A stretch of 64,000 bases of DNA, from NCBI GenBank assembly GCA_049664225.1, contig JBATEX010000057.1, positions 62,001 through 126,000 of the forward strand. Direction: 5' to 3'. The notes below the pieces were generated by a model, which searched no databases, was not told the DNA's origin, and saw only the letters and a program-made list of their open reading frames with translations. Positions 39,022 through 47,270 of the stretch are shown in pieces. Each line of letters opens with the position of its first letter. Within the stretch, counting starts at the first letter, position 1. The position numbers and the translations under genes are program-made. The DNA comes from JAUVRX01 sp049664225 (GTDB taxonomy: Bacteria > Acidobacteriota > Thermoanaerobaculia > Multivoradales > JAHEKO01).

Positions 39022-39533
39022 TACGCGTTACCAGCGATCTTTGAGGCCTCGTCCATCTTTGGCTTCGCCACCGTCATCCGGTCGATCTTGCGTTGCAGAT
39101 GCAGGAGGCCCCACAGCAATGCCTCCGGCCTGGGCGGACAACCGGGAACGTAGACGTCGACCGGAATCACCCTGTCGACTCCCTGGGTGACGGCGTAGGT
39201 CCGGTAGGGGCCTCCGCAAGTAGCACAGGCGCCCATCGCGAGGGCCCACTTGGGCTCCGGCATCTGGTCCCACAGGCGCCGGACGATTGGCGCCATCTTC
39301 TCCGTCACTGTACCGGCGACGATCATCAAATCGCTCTGCCTGGGGGTGCCCCGAAAAACCTCGGCACCGAATCGGCTCATATCGTGCCTCGGATCGAGCA
39401 CAGCCATCATCTCGATAGCGCAACAGGCCAGGCCGAACTGCATCGGCCAGATTGCCGACCGACGGGCCCAGTTGAAGACCTTGTCGTAGGTCGTGGTGAG
39501 GATGTTGGCCTCGACGTCGTCCATCAGGCCCAA
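39021..39533 (-). CDS. nuoB: NADH-quinone oxidoreductase subunit B (cluster N2)
   Basis: 170 residues. Cluster N2 ligands are present: FGLACCAIE, GACATCGG and YVPGCPPRPE. I chose the TTG at 39533 because the resulting GLMDDVEANILTTT matches the usual GLEDK...NI-TTT start; an ATG at 39524 that shares one base with the nuoA stop is an alternative. The chosen start overlaps nuoA by 10 bases. Confidence 0.93.
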   Translation of the reverse strand: MGLMDDVEANILTTTYDKVFNWARRSAIWPMQFGLACCAIEMMAVLDPRHDMSRFGAEVFRGTPRQSDLMIVAGTVTEKMAPIVRRLWDQMPEPKWALAMGACATCGGPYRTYAVTQGVDRVIPVDVYVPGCPPRPEALLWGLLHLQRKIDRMTVAKPKMDEASKIAGNA

Positions 39534-39877
39534 TTCAACGCCCCCCGTCTCCAGACGTACACATAGCCGACCACAAGAATGGCCAAGAAGATCATCATTT
39601 CAATGAAGCCGAACAGTGCCAGTTTGTCGAATATCACGGCCCATGGAAACAGGAAGATAGCCTCCACGTCGAAGACGACGAACAAGACCGCTATCAGGTA
39701 GTAACGAATGGAGAATCGGTGGTCGTGAGCCAGGCTGGTCGGCTCGTTGCCGCACTCGTACGGCTCGAGTAGGGTTCGACCGCCACCATGGCGCAAGAGA
39801 CGCGCGGCGACCAGCACGACGATCAAGAACGCCACGGTGACCAAAAAGAAGATGAAGACCGGGAGATAGCTTTCCAC
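39524..39877 (-). CDS. nuoA: NADH-quinone oxidoreductase subunit A
   Basis: 117 residues from a GTG start. Three membrane spans and the conserved YECGNEP loop (LEPYECGNEPTSLAHDHRFS). RYYLIAVLFVVFDVEAIFLF is the family signature. It is the first gene of the operon, about 150 bases behind a well-formed promoter. Confidence 0.94.
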   Translation of the reverse strand: MESYLPVFIFFLVTVAFLIVVLVAARLLRHGGGRTLLEPYECGNEPTSLAHDHRFSIRYYLIAVLFVVFDVEAIFLFPWAVIFDKLALFGFIEMMIFLAILVVGYVYVWRRGALNWA

Positions 39878-40035
39878 AGTGCGCTCGTCTCAGGCCCAAC
39901 GCCAGATGGTGGTTCCCGGTCAGCTATTCAGCCAGTCCTAGCCCCTGGATCTCAACTCTCGATCCCACTCGGGACGGGCTTGAAGGTGTCCGATTCGAAA
40001 CGCATGATTTCTTCCGGGAAGCGAATACCGCGGTA

Positions 40036-40063
40036 ATTGTACCGGAGGCCCAAGGGGTGTCAA
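40036..40063 (-). promoter_or_regulatory. Candidate sigma70 promoter of the nuo operon
   Basis: On the minus strand TTGACA (40058-40063) and TACAAT (40036-40041) are separated by 16 bases. The -35 is perfect and the -10 has one mismatch. It would start transcription near 40029, leaving a leader of about 150 bases before nuoA. No other gene lies between. Confidence 0.65.
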
Positions 40064-40127
40064 GGAGCCCCTCTCGACGCTGATTTCTCCACCTGCCGGA
40101 CGGTGACGATCACAGAGCTACCAACCA

Positions 40128-41183
40128 CTAAAGCAGGTATCGGGTGTCCAGAATCTCGGCCACGTCCAGCCCACGAGCCTGCACCAGCACCCGAATCTCC
40201 TCGCCCATTCCTTCAGGGTCGAGCAGCGTCATCGCTTCCAACCGCTCCACCTGGTCGGCGTCGGCGAGGCCTTCGAAGATCCCGCAACTCGTCAACCAGG
40301 CAGCCTGACGAGTCAAAGCCACCGTCTCCAGCCCCTGCTCCTCACCTTCTTCTATCAAGGCAGTGAAGTCCACATGGGCGGTCAGATCCTGCTCACCCAC
40401 ATCGATCAGTGGGTCTCGGTGCACCTGTTGCTGTCGATAGCAGGCCAGGCTGCCGTGGGGGCGTACCCGGCGATCCAATAGCTGCCGGCGTGGAAAGCCG
40501 TAGTCGCAGGTCACCAGCAGGCCGCGGTGCAGCTTTTCGGCCATCTGTCCGTAGAGAGGCCTCCAGCGAGGCGAAAGATCGGCAATCTGGCACGGCTCGA
40601 GCGGCTCACCAGGGCTGCCCAGCAGACTCGTGAGCGCAGGCTCCGAGACCTCGTCCTCCCGCCACGCGAAGGAACCGTCGGGCTGCAACACGACCCATAG
40701 CTCGCCCACCCGCGCTCCCTTGCGGCCAATGAGCCGATGAATCGGAAGCGCGTCAAACAGCTCGTAAGAAAACACGACCCCCTCCACTTGGCCGGTACCA
40801 ACCTCCTCCAGGCTCTCGAGCGTCTCGATCGCTGAAGGTAGAGACCGCTGAACACGATCACAGCCCAACAACTCGCGTTCCCCCATCGGTTCCAGGAACT
40901 CGGCCAGGCCTCGCAGGTGAGAGCCGTCTCCGTATCCGACTTCGAGAAAGCTAGCTGGATGACCGAGGGCTGCATCCATCCTGCGAAGGAGGCGCGCCGT
41001 GGCTCGCGCGAAGAGGGCTGAGTAGGAGGAGCCGGTGATGAAGTCCCCGTCGACCCCGATGGCCAGATCATCACGGCAGTAATAACCGCCCTCACCATAG
41101 AGAGCCTCCTCCATGAAGCGAGCAAAAGTGATTGGACCCTCATCCTCGATCAGCGCGCGAAGCCGATCCGCGACGGCATTCAT
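40128..41183 (-). CDS. MidA/NDUFAF7-type SAM-dependent methyltransferase (DUF185)
   Basis: 351 residues from the ATG at 41183 (MNAVADRLRALI). GPITFARFMEEALYGEGGYY is the family entry motif, FLEVGYGDGSHLRGLA the SAM loop, and GVVFSYELFDALPIH the conserved EhFDAlP-like motif. In eukaryotes NDUFAF7 methylates an Arg of the NuoD homologue NDUFS2 during complex I assembly. Here the gene lies 250 bases upstream of nuoA on the same strand, which makes NuoD a candidate substrate. No Shine-Dalgarno is visible; TATACT on the minus strand at 41191-41196 is 7 bases from the ATG. Confidence 0.83.
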   Translation of the reverse strand: MNAVADRLRALIEDEGPITFARFMEEALYGEGGYYCRDDLAIGVDGDFITGSSYSALFARATARLLRRMDAALGHPASFLEVGYGDGSHLRGLAEFLEPMGERELLGCDRVQRSLPSAIETLESLEEVGTGQVEGVVFSYELFDALPIHRLIGRKGARVGELWVVLQPDGSFAWREDEVSEPALTSLLGSPGEPLEPCQIADLSPRWRPLYGQMAEKLHRGLLVTCDYGFPRRQLLDRRVRPHGSLACYRQQQVHRDPLIDVGEQDLTAHVDFTALIEEGEEQGLETVALTRQAAWLTSCGIFEGLADADQVERLEAMTLLDPEGMGEEIRVLVQARGLDVAEILDTRYLL

Positions 41184-41202
41184 GAACGGAAGTATAAGAG
41201 GC

Positions 41203-41257
41203 AGTGGGGGTTGAGGGGGCCAGGCGTTCCTTCCGGCCCGTCCTTGGGGCATTGAGG
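41203..41257 (-). repeat. Hairpin-forming intergenic repeat, copy 1
   Basis: Read on the minus strand it contains GGGCCGGAAGGAACGCCTGG then CCCCTCAACCCC. GGGCC pairs with GGCCC across the loop. It shares its core with the units at 41957, 50532 and 52709. It lies between the SNase and methyltransferase genes. Confidence 0.65.
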
Positions 41258-41287
41258 CAACGACACCTGAGGGACCTTGGTTCAAGA

Positions 41288-41827
41288 TCACCAGCCGTCG
41301 ACGCAGGTGGAAGCCCCACGATGAACCCAAGGAGGAGTCGGCTCAGCATTCATCCACACACCGCGACCGCTTTCTCGGGCTTGCCGTTCGGCCTCTCTGA
41401 GGCCCGAAACGTAGGCTGGAAATGCACTCTCGACACAAAGCCAGGCCCATCCTGCCTCGACGATTTCGCGGCTGATGTCCTGGCCTTCCAGCAGAACCTG
41501 GCCGAATCTCTCACAATGAGGTGGACTATCGAGCCCGCGAAGTCGCACTCTGACCCGCCTGCTCTGAAGCATGCCCTCGACGTGCCTTCTTGCTTCCGTA
41601 CCGTGGGTTTGCTGCAACTCAGGAGCGTCGATACCCGCGAAACAAACCGAGATCGGAGTGTCCGTCCAGACCACTTCGACGGTATCCGCCGACAGCACTG
41701 CGACGACTTCGCCGGTGAACTCCTCGACATCGATTAGCATCAAGGGCTCTTGCGGCTCATCCTGAGCACCCGAGACCAGACCGAGCCCCAGAAGGCCCAG
41801 AGCCCCCACGAATAGGACGCGAATCAC
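41288..41827 (-). CDS. Staphylococcal nuclease-like (SNase) secreted protein
   Basis: 179 residues from a GTG at 41827, chosen for GGAGG 8 bases upstream; ATG codons at 41854-41860 have no such site. A signal peptide with hydrophobic core VLFVGALGLLGLGLVSG ends near residue 20. The SNase-like OB fold shows GEVVAVLSADTVEVVW, VCFAGIDAPE and the second Arg region in VRVRLRGLDS. These enzymes cut DNA or RNA at the surface. The first catalytic Arg of the usual VRLaGIDaPE is replaced (VCFAGIDAPE), so activity is uncertain. Confidence 0.75.
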   Translation of the reverse strand: MIRVLFVGALGLLGLGLVSGAQDEPQEPLMLIDVEEFTGEVVAVLSADTVEVVWTDTPISVCFAGIDAPELQQTHGTEARRHVEGMLQSRRVRVRLRGLDSPPHCERFGQVLLEGQDISREIVEAGWAWLCVESAFPAYVSGLREAERQARESGRGVWMNAEPTPPWVHRGASTCVDGW

Positions 41828-41956
41828 AGATCTGTCCTCCAGCTTCCCGTGCATTATCATGCTCACTCGCGTCTCAATCAAGCGACCCTCGTTCCTGTCT
41901 AGGACCCGACCGGAAGACTCTCCTCTTCGCTGCCATGTTCATTGGCTGGTGCTTCG

Positions 41957-42009
41957 AGCCCTCAAAGATCAGCCGAAGGTACGCCGGCTGCCTCGACCCC
42001 CAAGCCCTC
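41957..42009 (+). repeat. Hairpin-forming intergenic repeat, copy 2
   Basis: This 53-base stretch matches 52760-52812 at 50 of 53 positions. The stem is AGCCG...CGGCT around AAGGTACGC. It lies in the region upstream of rfaE1, ending 26 bases before its ATG. Confidence 0.75.
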
Positions 42010-42035
42010 TCTTGTTGCGTGCTAAGCTCCCCAAA

Positions 42036-43085
42036 ATGCCCGCAACGGAGACACTTCCGACGACGAAACGACTCTTGGATCTGGTCGACGCCATGGCCGG
42101 TCAGCCGATCCTCATGCTGGTCGATCTGGTCGCTGATCGGTTCATCTCGGGCTCACCCAAGCGCATCAGCCGGGAGGCGCCCGTACTGATTCTGAGCTAC
42201 GAAAGCGAGACGTTTTCGCCGGGCGGCGGCGCCAATGCCGTGGCCAACGTCGCCGCTCTGGGTGGGGTACCTCTGCCTCTTGGGGTAGTCGGTCGAGATA
42301 CCAACGGCAAGCAGCTGTTGTCGACTCTCCAAGGCGCGGGCGTGACCACCGATGGCATCCTCGTGCGCGATGGATACTCCACCGTCACCAAGACCCGGAT
42401 CCTGGGTGGAGCGCGGCACTCGATCAAGCAACAGATCGTGCGCTTCGACATCGAGGAGGAAAGCGAGCTCTCTGAGGAGGAGCACCGGGCGTTCGAGAAG
42501 CAGCTCGACAGCTGGCAGGGAAAGGCCCGGGTCGCAGTCCTCAGCGACTACGGATATGGAGCCGTACAGCCCGGTCTCATGCAACAGATTCGAAGCGCAC
42601 TGGCGCCGGACGGCTCGGTGCTCTGCGATTCGCGACATCGCCTGCCCGATTTCGTCGGTCTCGACGGTGCAACCCCCAACGAAGAAGAGGCTCTGGCCCT
42701 GTTGCCGGCCAGTGATGCCGAGTCGGCAGAATCGGCTCTCGCCCGCGGTTCGATACTTCTGGAGAAGCTTGGCGCCCGGTACCTTCTCATCACCCGGGGT
42801 AGCTACGGCATGACTCTCTTCGAGGGACAGGAAAGTTGCCATATCCCGGTGCACGGCACGGATCAGGTTGCCGACGTCACCGGAGCTGGCGACACCGTCA
42901 TCGGCACCTTCTCCCTCGCTCTCGCCGCCGGTGCCAGCGCGCTCGAGGCTGCTCTGCTCGCTAATTACGCCGGTGGAGTCGTCGTCCTGAAACTGGGCAC
43001 GGCCACCCTGACCCCGGATGAGCTTCGGGACGCCATAGCTTCCGATACACGTCTGCTGCGAGATCTCGAGTGGGCGAAATCCTGA
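42036..43085 (+). CDS. rfaE1: D-glycero-beta-D-manno-heptose-7-phosphate kinase (RfaE1 domain)
   Basis: 349 residues from the ATG at 42036. It is a PfkB-family sugar kinase: SPGGGANAVANVAALGG near residue 60 and the catalytic VADVTGAGDTVIGTF near 285. LVDLVADRFISG is the usual HldE kinase start. It phosphorylates heptose 7-phosphate at C1 in ADP-heptose synthesis. The two HldE halves are separate genes here, rfaE2 overlapping by 16 bases. No ribosome site is visible; TAAGCT at 42023-42028 lies 7 bases upstream. Confidence 0.88.
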   Translation: MPATETLPTTKRLLDLVDAMAGQPILMLVDLVADRFISGSPKRISREAPVLILSYESETFSPGGGANAVANVAALGGVPLPLGVVGRDTNGKQLLSTLQGAGVTTDGILVRDGYSTVTKTRILGGARHSIKQQIVRFDIEEESELSEEEHRAFEKQLDSWQGKARVAVLSDYGYGAVQPGLMQQIRSALAPDGSVLCDSRHRLPDFVGLDGATPNEEEALALLPASDAESAESALARGSILLEKLGARYLLITRGSYGMTLFEGQESCHIPVHGTDQVADVTGAGDTVIGTFSLALAAGASALEAALLANYAGGVVVLKLGTATLTPDELRDAIASDTRLLRDLEWAKS

Positions 43086-43549
43086 GCCTCGAGGACATAG
43101 TTCCTCGCGTCGCGCGGCTGAAGGCAGAAGGTAGGCGTATCGCCTTCGCCAATGGCCATTTCGACCTTCTCCACGTAGGTCACCTGCGCTATCTTCGCGC
43201 CGCGAAGCAGGAAGGCGATATCCTCGTCGTCGCCATCAATGATGACGAATCCGTGGCTCTACTCAAGGGAGAAGGACGACCCATTGCGCCGGAACAGGAG
43301 CGGGCCGAACTGGTGGCCGCTCTCGAGCCGGTGGATCTCGTAGTGATCTTCAAGGGCGACTCGCCAGGGCCCCTCATGGATCGGCTGCAGCCCGACATTC
43401 ATTGCAAAGGCCCAGACTACGGCACACCAGACAGGGTCCCCGAGTACGAGGTCGTGCGGCGCTACGGTGGGGACACCCGATTGGTCGGCGACCCCAAGGA
43501 TCACTCGACTACCGATCTGATCGAGAAGATACGGCGACTGCCGGACTGA
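43070..43549 (+). CDS. rfaE2: Heptose-1-phosphate adenylyltransferase (RfaE2 domain)
   Basis: 159 residues from a GTG at 43070 inside the end of rfaE1. It is a cytidylyltransferase-fold enzyme: FANGHFDLLHVGHLRYLRAA with the HxGH site, and IVPEYEV-type VPEYEVVRRYGG with the final DHSTTDLIEKI. It forms ADP-heptose from heptose 1-phosphate and ATP. The ribosome site is weak and translation probably couples to rfaE1. Confidence 0.9.
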   Translation: MGEILSLEDIVPRVARLKAEGRRIAFANGHFDLLHVGHLRYLRAAKQEGDILVVAINDDESVALLKGEGRPIAPEQERAELVAALEPVDLVVIFKGDSPGPLMDRLQPDIHCKGPDYGTPDRVPEYEVVRRYGGDTRLVGDPKDHSTTDLIEKIRRLPD

Positions 43550-43566
43550 AAGGTAGGGCCGACTCT

Positions 43567-44616
43567 TTGGGCCCCAGCAGAATCCTCCTTCTACGCACAA
43601 GCGCCCTGGGAGATGTCGTTCATGCCCTGCCGGTGCTGACGGCGCTGCGGCGCAACCTACCTCACGCGACGCTCGGCTGGGTGGTGGAGTCCTCTATGGC
43701 TCCGCTGCTCGCAGGGCATCCCGACCTCGACGAGTTGCTCGTTGTCAGTCTCCGGACCTGGAGGCGGCAGCTACACCGCCGGAGCACCTGGGCGGCGATG
43801 CGCGACTTCTTCGTCGGGCTCGAACGGTTCGCGCCCGAGCTGGTGCTGGATCTGATGGGCAATCACAAGGCTGGGGCTCTGGCAGCACTGACGCTGGCCG
43901 ATCGCAGGGTCGGGGTGGCACCGAGATTTCGCCGCGAACCCTCCAGTTCCATCTGGATCAACGAGCCCGTCATTCCCCAGGGCGAGCACAGTGTCGATCG
44001 GGCTCTCGCCGTGCTGGACGCTCTGGATCTCCCACGCGAGCCGGCAGACTTCGGGGGAGGCAAGCTCCTTCGCGAGGAACCAATCGAGGCCCGCGACAGG
44101 TTGGCCTCGACCGAGGACCAGCGGGCTCTCATTCAACCGGGGGCTGGCTGGGGCAACAAGCGGTATCCCCCCGAGAGGTGGGGTCAGGCGGCCCATCTCC
44201 TCGAGCGTGATCTCGGACTGCGCAGCTGGGTGGCTGCCGGCCCAGGCGAGGAGAACCTCGCAAACGAGGTCGTGGCCGCCAGCAGAGGCTCTGCAGAGGC
44301 GATCGTGGCACCGACTCTTGCCTATCTGGCCACCTTCCTACGCCACTCTCGACTCGTCATCGGTGGCGACACCGGGCCCGTTCACCTGGCTCACGCCCTG
44401 GAGACACCGGTTCTCTGCCTCATGGGCCCCACCGCGCCAGAGACCAACGGTCCCTATGGCGACAGGGAAGCGGCGCTCTGGCGCCAGCTGCCCTGCAGCT
44501 TCTGTCACAAGAGATTCAACGAGGCCAAGCTCTGCCTGACGGACATTCAGCCTGCAGAGATTGCCGAACGCGCCCGTTTCCTCCTCCAGCGCCACCCTGC
44601 GGCGCTAACCCCCTAG
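43567..44616 (+). CDS. Glycosyltransferase family 9, heptosyltransferase (WaaF/WaaC-like)
   Basis: 349 residues from a TTG at 43567 with GAAAGGTAGG about 9 bases before. ILLLRTSALGDVVHALPVLT is the family 9 start, and IGGDTGPVHLAHALETPVLCLMG the donor site. It transfers heptose from ADP-heptose to the LPS core; which heptose is unknown. It is placed right after the two ADP-heptose genes (18-base gap). The C-terminal half has four Cys including CSFCHKRFNEAKLC, which is unusual enough to note. Confidence 0.87.
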   Translation: MGPSRILLLRTSALGDVVHALPVLTALRRNLPHATLGWVVESSMAPLLAGHPDLDELLVVSLRTWRRQLHRRSTWAAMRDFFVGLERFAPELVLDLMGNHKAGALAALTLADRRVGVAPRFRREPSSSIWINEPVIPQGEHSVDRALAVLDALDLPREPADFGGGKLLREEPIEARDRLASTEDQRALIQPGAGWGNKRYPPERWGQAAHLLERDLGLRSWVAAGPGEENLANEVVAASRGSAEAIVAPTLAYLATFLRHSRLVIGGDTGPVHLAHALETPVLCLMGPTAPETNGPYGDREAALWRQLPCSFCHKRFNEAKLCLTDIQPAEIAERARFLLQRHPAALTP

Positions 44617-44660
44617 ACCCCTACCTCCCCTACGCCCCTAAGCCCCTACGGCCTCATTGC
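44611..44660 (+). repeat. CCCCTA-rich low-complexity tract
   Basis: A run of imperfect CCCCTA/CCCCTACG units starts at the heptosyltransferase stop. A similar but longer tract lies at 50586-50815. No gene or clear hairpin is seen in it. Confidence 0.6.
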
Positions 44661-44702
44661 CTCATCGACCCATGGCCCCGCACCTTCCTGTGGTGCATGC
44701 CA

Positions 44703-44732
44703 TTGACCCGTTTTCTACGCCGTTGTTACACT
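44703..44732 (+). promoter_or_regulatory. Candidate sigma70 promoter before pilB
   Basis: TTGACC at 44703-44708 and TACACT at 44727-44732 are spaced by 18 bases. Transcription would start near 44739, giving a leader of about 110 bases before pilB. Confidence 0.55.
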
Positions 44733-44782
44733 CGCTCACCGTGAATCCCCTGGCGGGAGACCGCGCGCCCTTTACGGTCCGT

Positions 44783-44808
44783 CGTTCGCCGCCGATATGC
44801 GGCGAACG
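44783..44808 (+). promoter_or_regulatory. Stable hairpin in the pilB leader
   Basis: CGTTCGCCGC, a six-base loop CGATAT, and GCGGCGAACG form a perfect 10-base stem. It lies 39 bases before the ATG. It is not followed by a T-run, so a leader control element is more likely than a terminator. Confidence 0.5.
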
Positions 44809-44847
44809 GACTGACTGCAGGAACATGGAGACCGGAGTTACAACGCT

Positions 44848-46560
44848 ATGACACGCCTCGGTGAGCTTCTTCAACAAGCAAACAAGATAACGGAGGAGCA
44901 GCTCAATCAAGCGCTGGCCGCTCAGCAAAGCCAGGGTGGACGCGTCGGCTCCCATCTCGTCAAGCTGGGCTACATCGATGATGAGGAGTTGGTGGAGTTC
45001 CTCTCGCAGCGCTATGGAGTCCCGGCGATCAATCTGAGCGAGATCGAGGTCGACGACAGCATCATCGGCATCATCCCAGCCGAAGTAGCTCGCAAGTACA
45101 CGATCCTTCCGGTGTCCAAAGCGGGGGCCAAGCTGACCATCGCCATGGTGGACCCCACCAACGTGTTCGCCATGGACGACGTGAAGTTCATGACCGGCTA
45201 CAACGTCGAGCCTGTCGTGGCCTCCGACTCGACGCTGCGCGGTGCTATCGATCAGTACTACGGCAGCACGCACTCCATCGAGCTCAAGAAGGTCATGGAG
45301 GACCTGGAGGACAACGAGGATGCCGACCTCGAAGTCCTCGACGAAGAAGAGGACCTCGATCTCGAGGCACTGGAGCAGGAGTCCGAGGAGGCGCCCGTCG
45401 TTCGCCTCGTCAACATCATCCTGACCGACGCCATCAAACGGGATGCCTCCGATATCCACATCGAGCCCTATGAGAAGGAATTTCGAGTTCGCTACAGGAT
45501 CGATGGGTTGCTCTACGAGATGATGCGTCCGCCCCTGCGTCTGCGCGAGGCGATCACCAGTCGCATGAAGATCATGGCGAAACTGGACATCGCCGAGAAG
45601 CGCCTGCCGCAGGACGGTCGCATTAAGATCAAGACCCGCGTCGGCGGCAGGGTCAAGGATCTGGATTTCCGCGTCTCGTCACTGCCCACGATCTTCGGCG
45701 AGAAGATCGTTCTTCGTCTTCTCGACAAAGACAACCTGATGCTCGACATGACGAAGCTGGGATTCGAGTCCGCCTCGCTGCGCCGCTTCGAGCAAGCCAT
45801 TTTGAAGCCCTTTGGGATGGTATTGGTGACGGGCCCTACCGGTTCGGGAAAGACCAACACCCTGTACTCGGCCCTGTCGCGGATCAACACGCCCGAGACC
45901 AACATCATGACCGCCGAGGATCCGGTCGAGTTCAACCTGGTCGGTGTGAATCAGGTGCAGATGAAGGACCAGATCGGGCTCAATTTCGCGGCCGCGCTTC
46001 GCTCCTTCCTACGACAAGATCCCAACATCATCCTGGTGGGTGAGATCCGCGACTTCGAGACCGCCGAGGTGGCGATCAAAGCCGCGCTGACCGGTCACCT
46101 GGTGCTCTCCACCCTGCACACCAACGACGCACCGTCCTCAATCAACCGGATGATGAACATGGGCATTGAGCCCTTTCTGGTGGCGAGCTCCGTCAATCTC
46201 ATCGCCGCCCAGCGCCTCGTGCGCCGGATCTGTGCAAACTGCAAGGAAGCCTACGAGGTCCCCGAGCAGGCAATGGTCGATCTGGGCTTCTCCACTCAGG
46301 AGGCCAAGACCATCAAGCCTTTCAGGGGCCGTGGGTGCGAGCGCTGCAGTGGCACCGGATTCAAGGGCAGGGTTGCTCTCTACGAGGTGATGGACGTAGA
46401 CGAAGATGTTCGTGAATTGATCCTGTCGGGAGGCAGTGCCAACGAGCTGCGGCAGCAATCCCTATCGAACGGCATGATCAGCCTGCGTGCCAGCGGTCTC
46501 GAGAAGATCCGAGACGGCGTGACGACCATCGAAGAGGTCATGCGAGAGACGGTACTCTAG
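44848..46560 (+). CDS. pilB: PilB/GspE-type secretion or type IV pilus assembly ATPase
   Basis: 570 residues. An N-terminal MshEN domain (GELLQQANKITEEQLNQALA) and an acidic linker (about 150-185) precede the ATPase. The Walker A GPTGSGKTNTLYS is at about 329-341, with the Asp box, NIILVGEIRD as Walker B and a His box (GHLVLSTLHTNDA). The zinc site is CANC...CERCSGTG. PilB powers pilus extension; GspE powers type II secretion. Neither a platform protein nor PilT is next to it, so the system cannot be fixed. Confidence 0.88.
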   Translation: MTRLGELLQQANKITEEQLNQALAAQQSQGGRVGSHLVKLGYIDDEELVEFLSQRYGVPAINLSEIEVDDSIIGIIPAEVARKYTILPVSKAGAKLTIAMVDPTNVFAMDDVKFMTGYNVEPVVASDSTLRGAIDQYYGSTHSIELKKVMEDLEDNEDADLEVLDEEEDLDLEALEQESEEAPVVRLVNIILTDAIKRDASDIHIEPYEKEFRVRYRIDGLLYEMMRPPLRLREAITSRMKIMAKLDIAEKRLPQDGRIKIKTRVGGRVKDLDFRVSSLPTIFGEKIVLRLLDKDNLMLDMTKLGFESASLRRFEQAILKPFGMVLVTGPTGSGKTNTLYSALSRINTPETNIMTAEDPVEFNLVGVNQVQMKDQIGLNFAAALRSFLRQDPNIILVGEIRDFETAEVAIKAALTGHLVLSTLHTNDAPSSINRMMNMGIEPFLVASSVNLIAAQRLVRRICANCKEAYEVPEQAMVDLGFSTQEAKTIKPFRGRGCERCSGTGFKGRVALYEVMDVDEDVRELILSGGSANELRQQSLSNGMISLRASGLEKIRDGVTTIEEVMRETVL

Positions 46561-46611
46561 ACCGTCGTTCGCCTTCTCCAAAACGAGTTCTGTGGATCGA
46601 ACGTTCGGGTC

Positions 46612-47175
46612 TCAGGCCCGGCTGTCCCAGATCGTCTCCGGGATTCCCTTTCGGGCATTCTCGAAGCGGGCCATCACAAATAGGGCATCCGACAGCCGAT
46701 TCAGATAGCGCACCGTATAGGCCCCGAGCGGTTCCTGCTCGGCCAGTTGGACCACCTCACGCTCGGCGCGACGACACCAGGTTCGCGCCACGTGCAGGCT
46801 CGCTGCCCCCGATGAGCCCCCCGGCAGGACGAAGTTCTCCAACGGCGGAACCGCCGCTGACAGACGGTCCATGAGCTCTTCCAAGTTCGTGATGTGGCGC
46901 TCCTCGATACCGGGCACGGCGGCTCTGTCCTTGTCCTCTTCCAGGAAGCAGAGATCGGACCCCAGATGAAAGAGCTCGTTCTGGATTCTCGACAGCTCAC
47001 TGACCAGCTCTTCCTCCAGGCCGGCTGCCATGGCAACACCAATCAATGAGTTGAGCTCGTCAACCGTGCCGTAGGCGGCGATGCGAGGCGAACCCTTGCT
47101 GACCCGTTGACCTCCTCCCAGACCCGTCGTGCCGTCGTCGCCGGTTCGCGTGTAGACTCGAGTGATTCTAGGCAT
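46612..47175 (-). CDS. PduO/MMAB-type cob(I)alamin adenosyltransferase
   Basis: 187 residues from the ATG at 47175. YTRTGDDGTTGLGGGQRVSK binds ATP, and the C-terminal half has the helix with RTWCRRAEREVV and NRLSDALFVMAR. It makes adenosylcobalamin from ATP and reduced cobalamin. It is convergent with pilB (51-base gap, which holds no strong terminator) and divergent from the pabB fusion. Confidence 0.9.
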   Translation of the reverse strand: MPRITRVYTRTGDDGTTGLGGGQRVSKGSPRIAAYGTVDELNSLIGVAMAAGLEEELVSELSRIQNELFHLGSDLCFLEEDKDRAAVPGIEERHITNLEELMDRLSAAVPPLENFVLPGGSSGAASLHVARTWCRRAEREVVQLAEQEPLGAYTVRYLNRLSDALFVMARFENARKGIPETIWDSRA

Positions 47176-47270
47176 GGATCGAGTTCCTGTCGTTGAACTG
47201 CCCGAGTCTAACCCAACCACCAACGGGCGAAGGCACGAAGCCGGCAGTGGCTCTCGCCGACGAATCCGAA

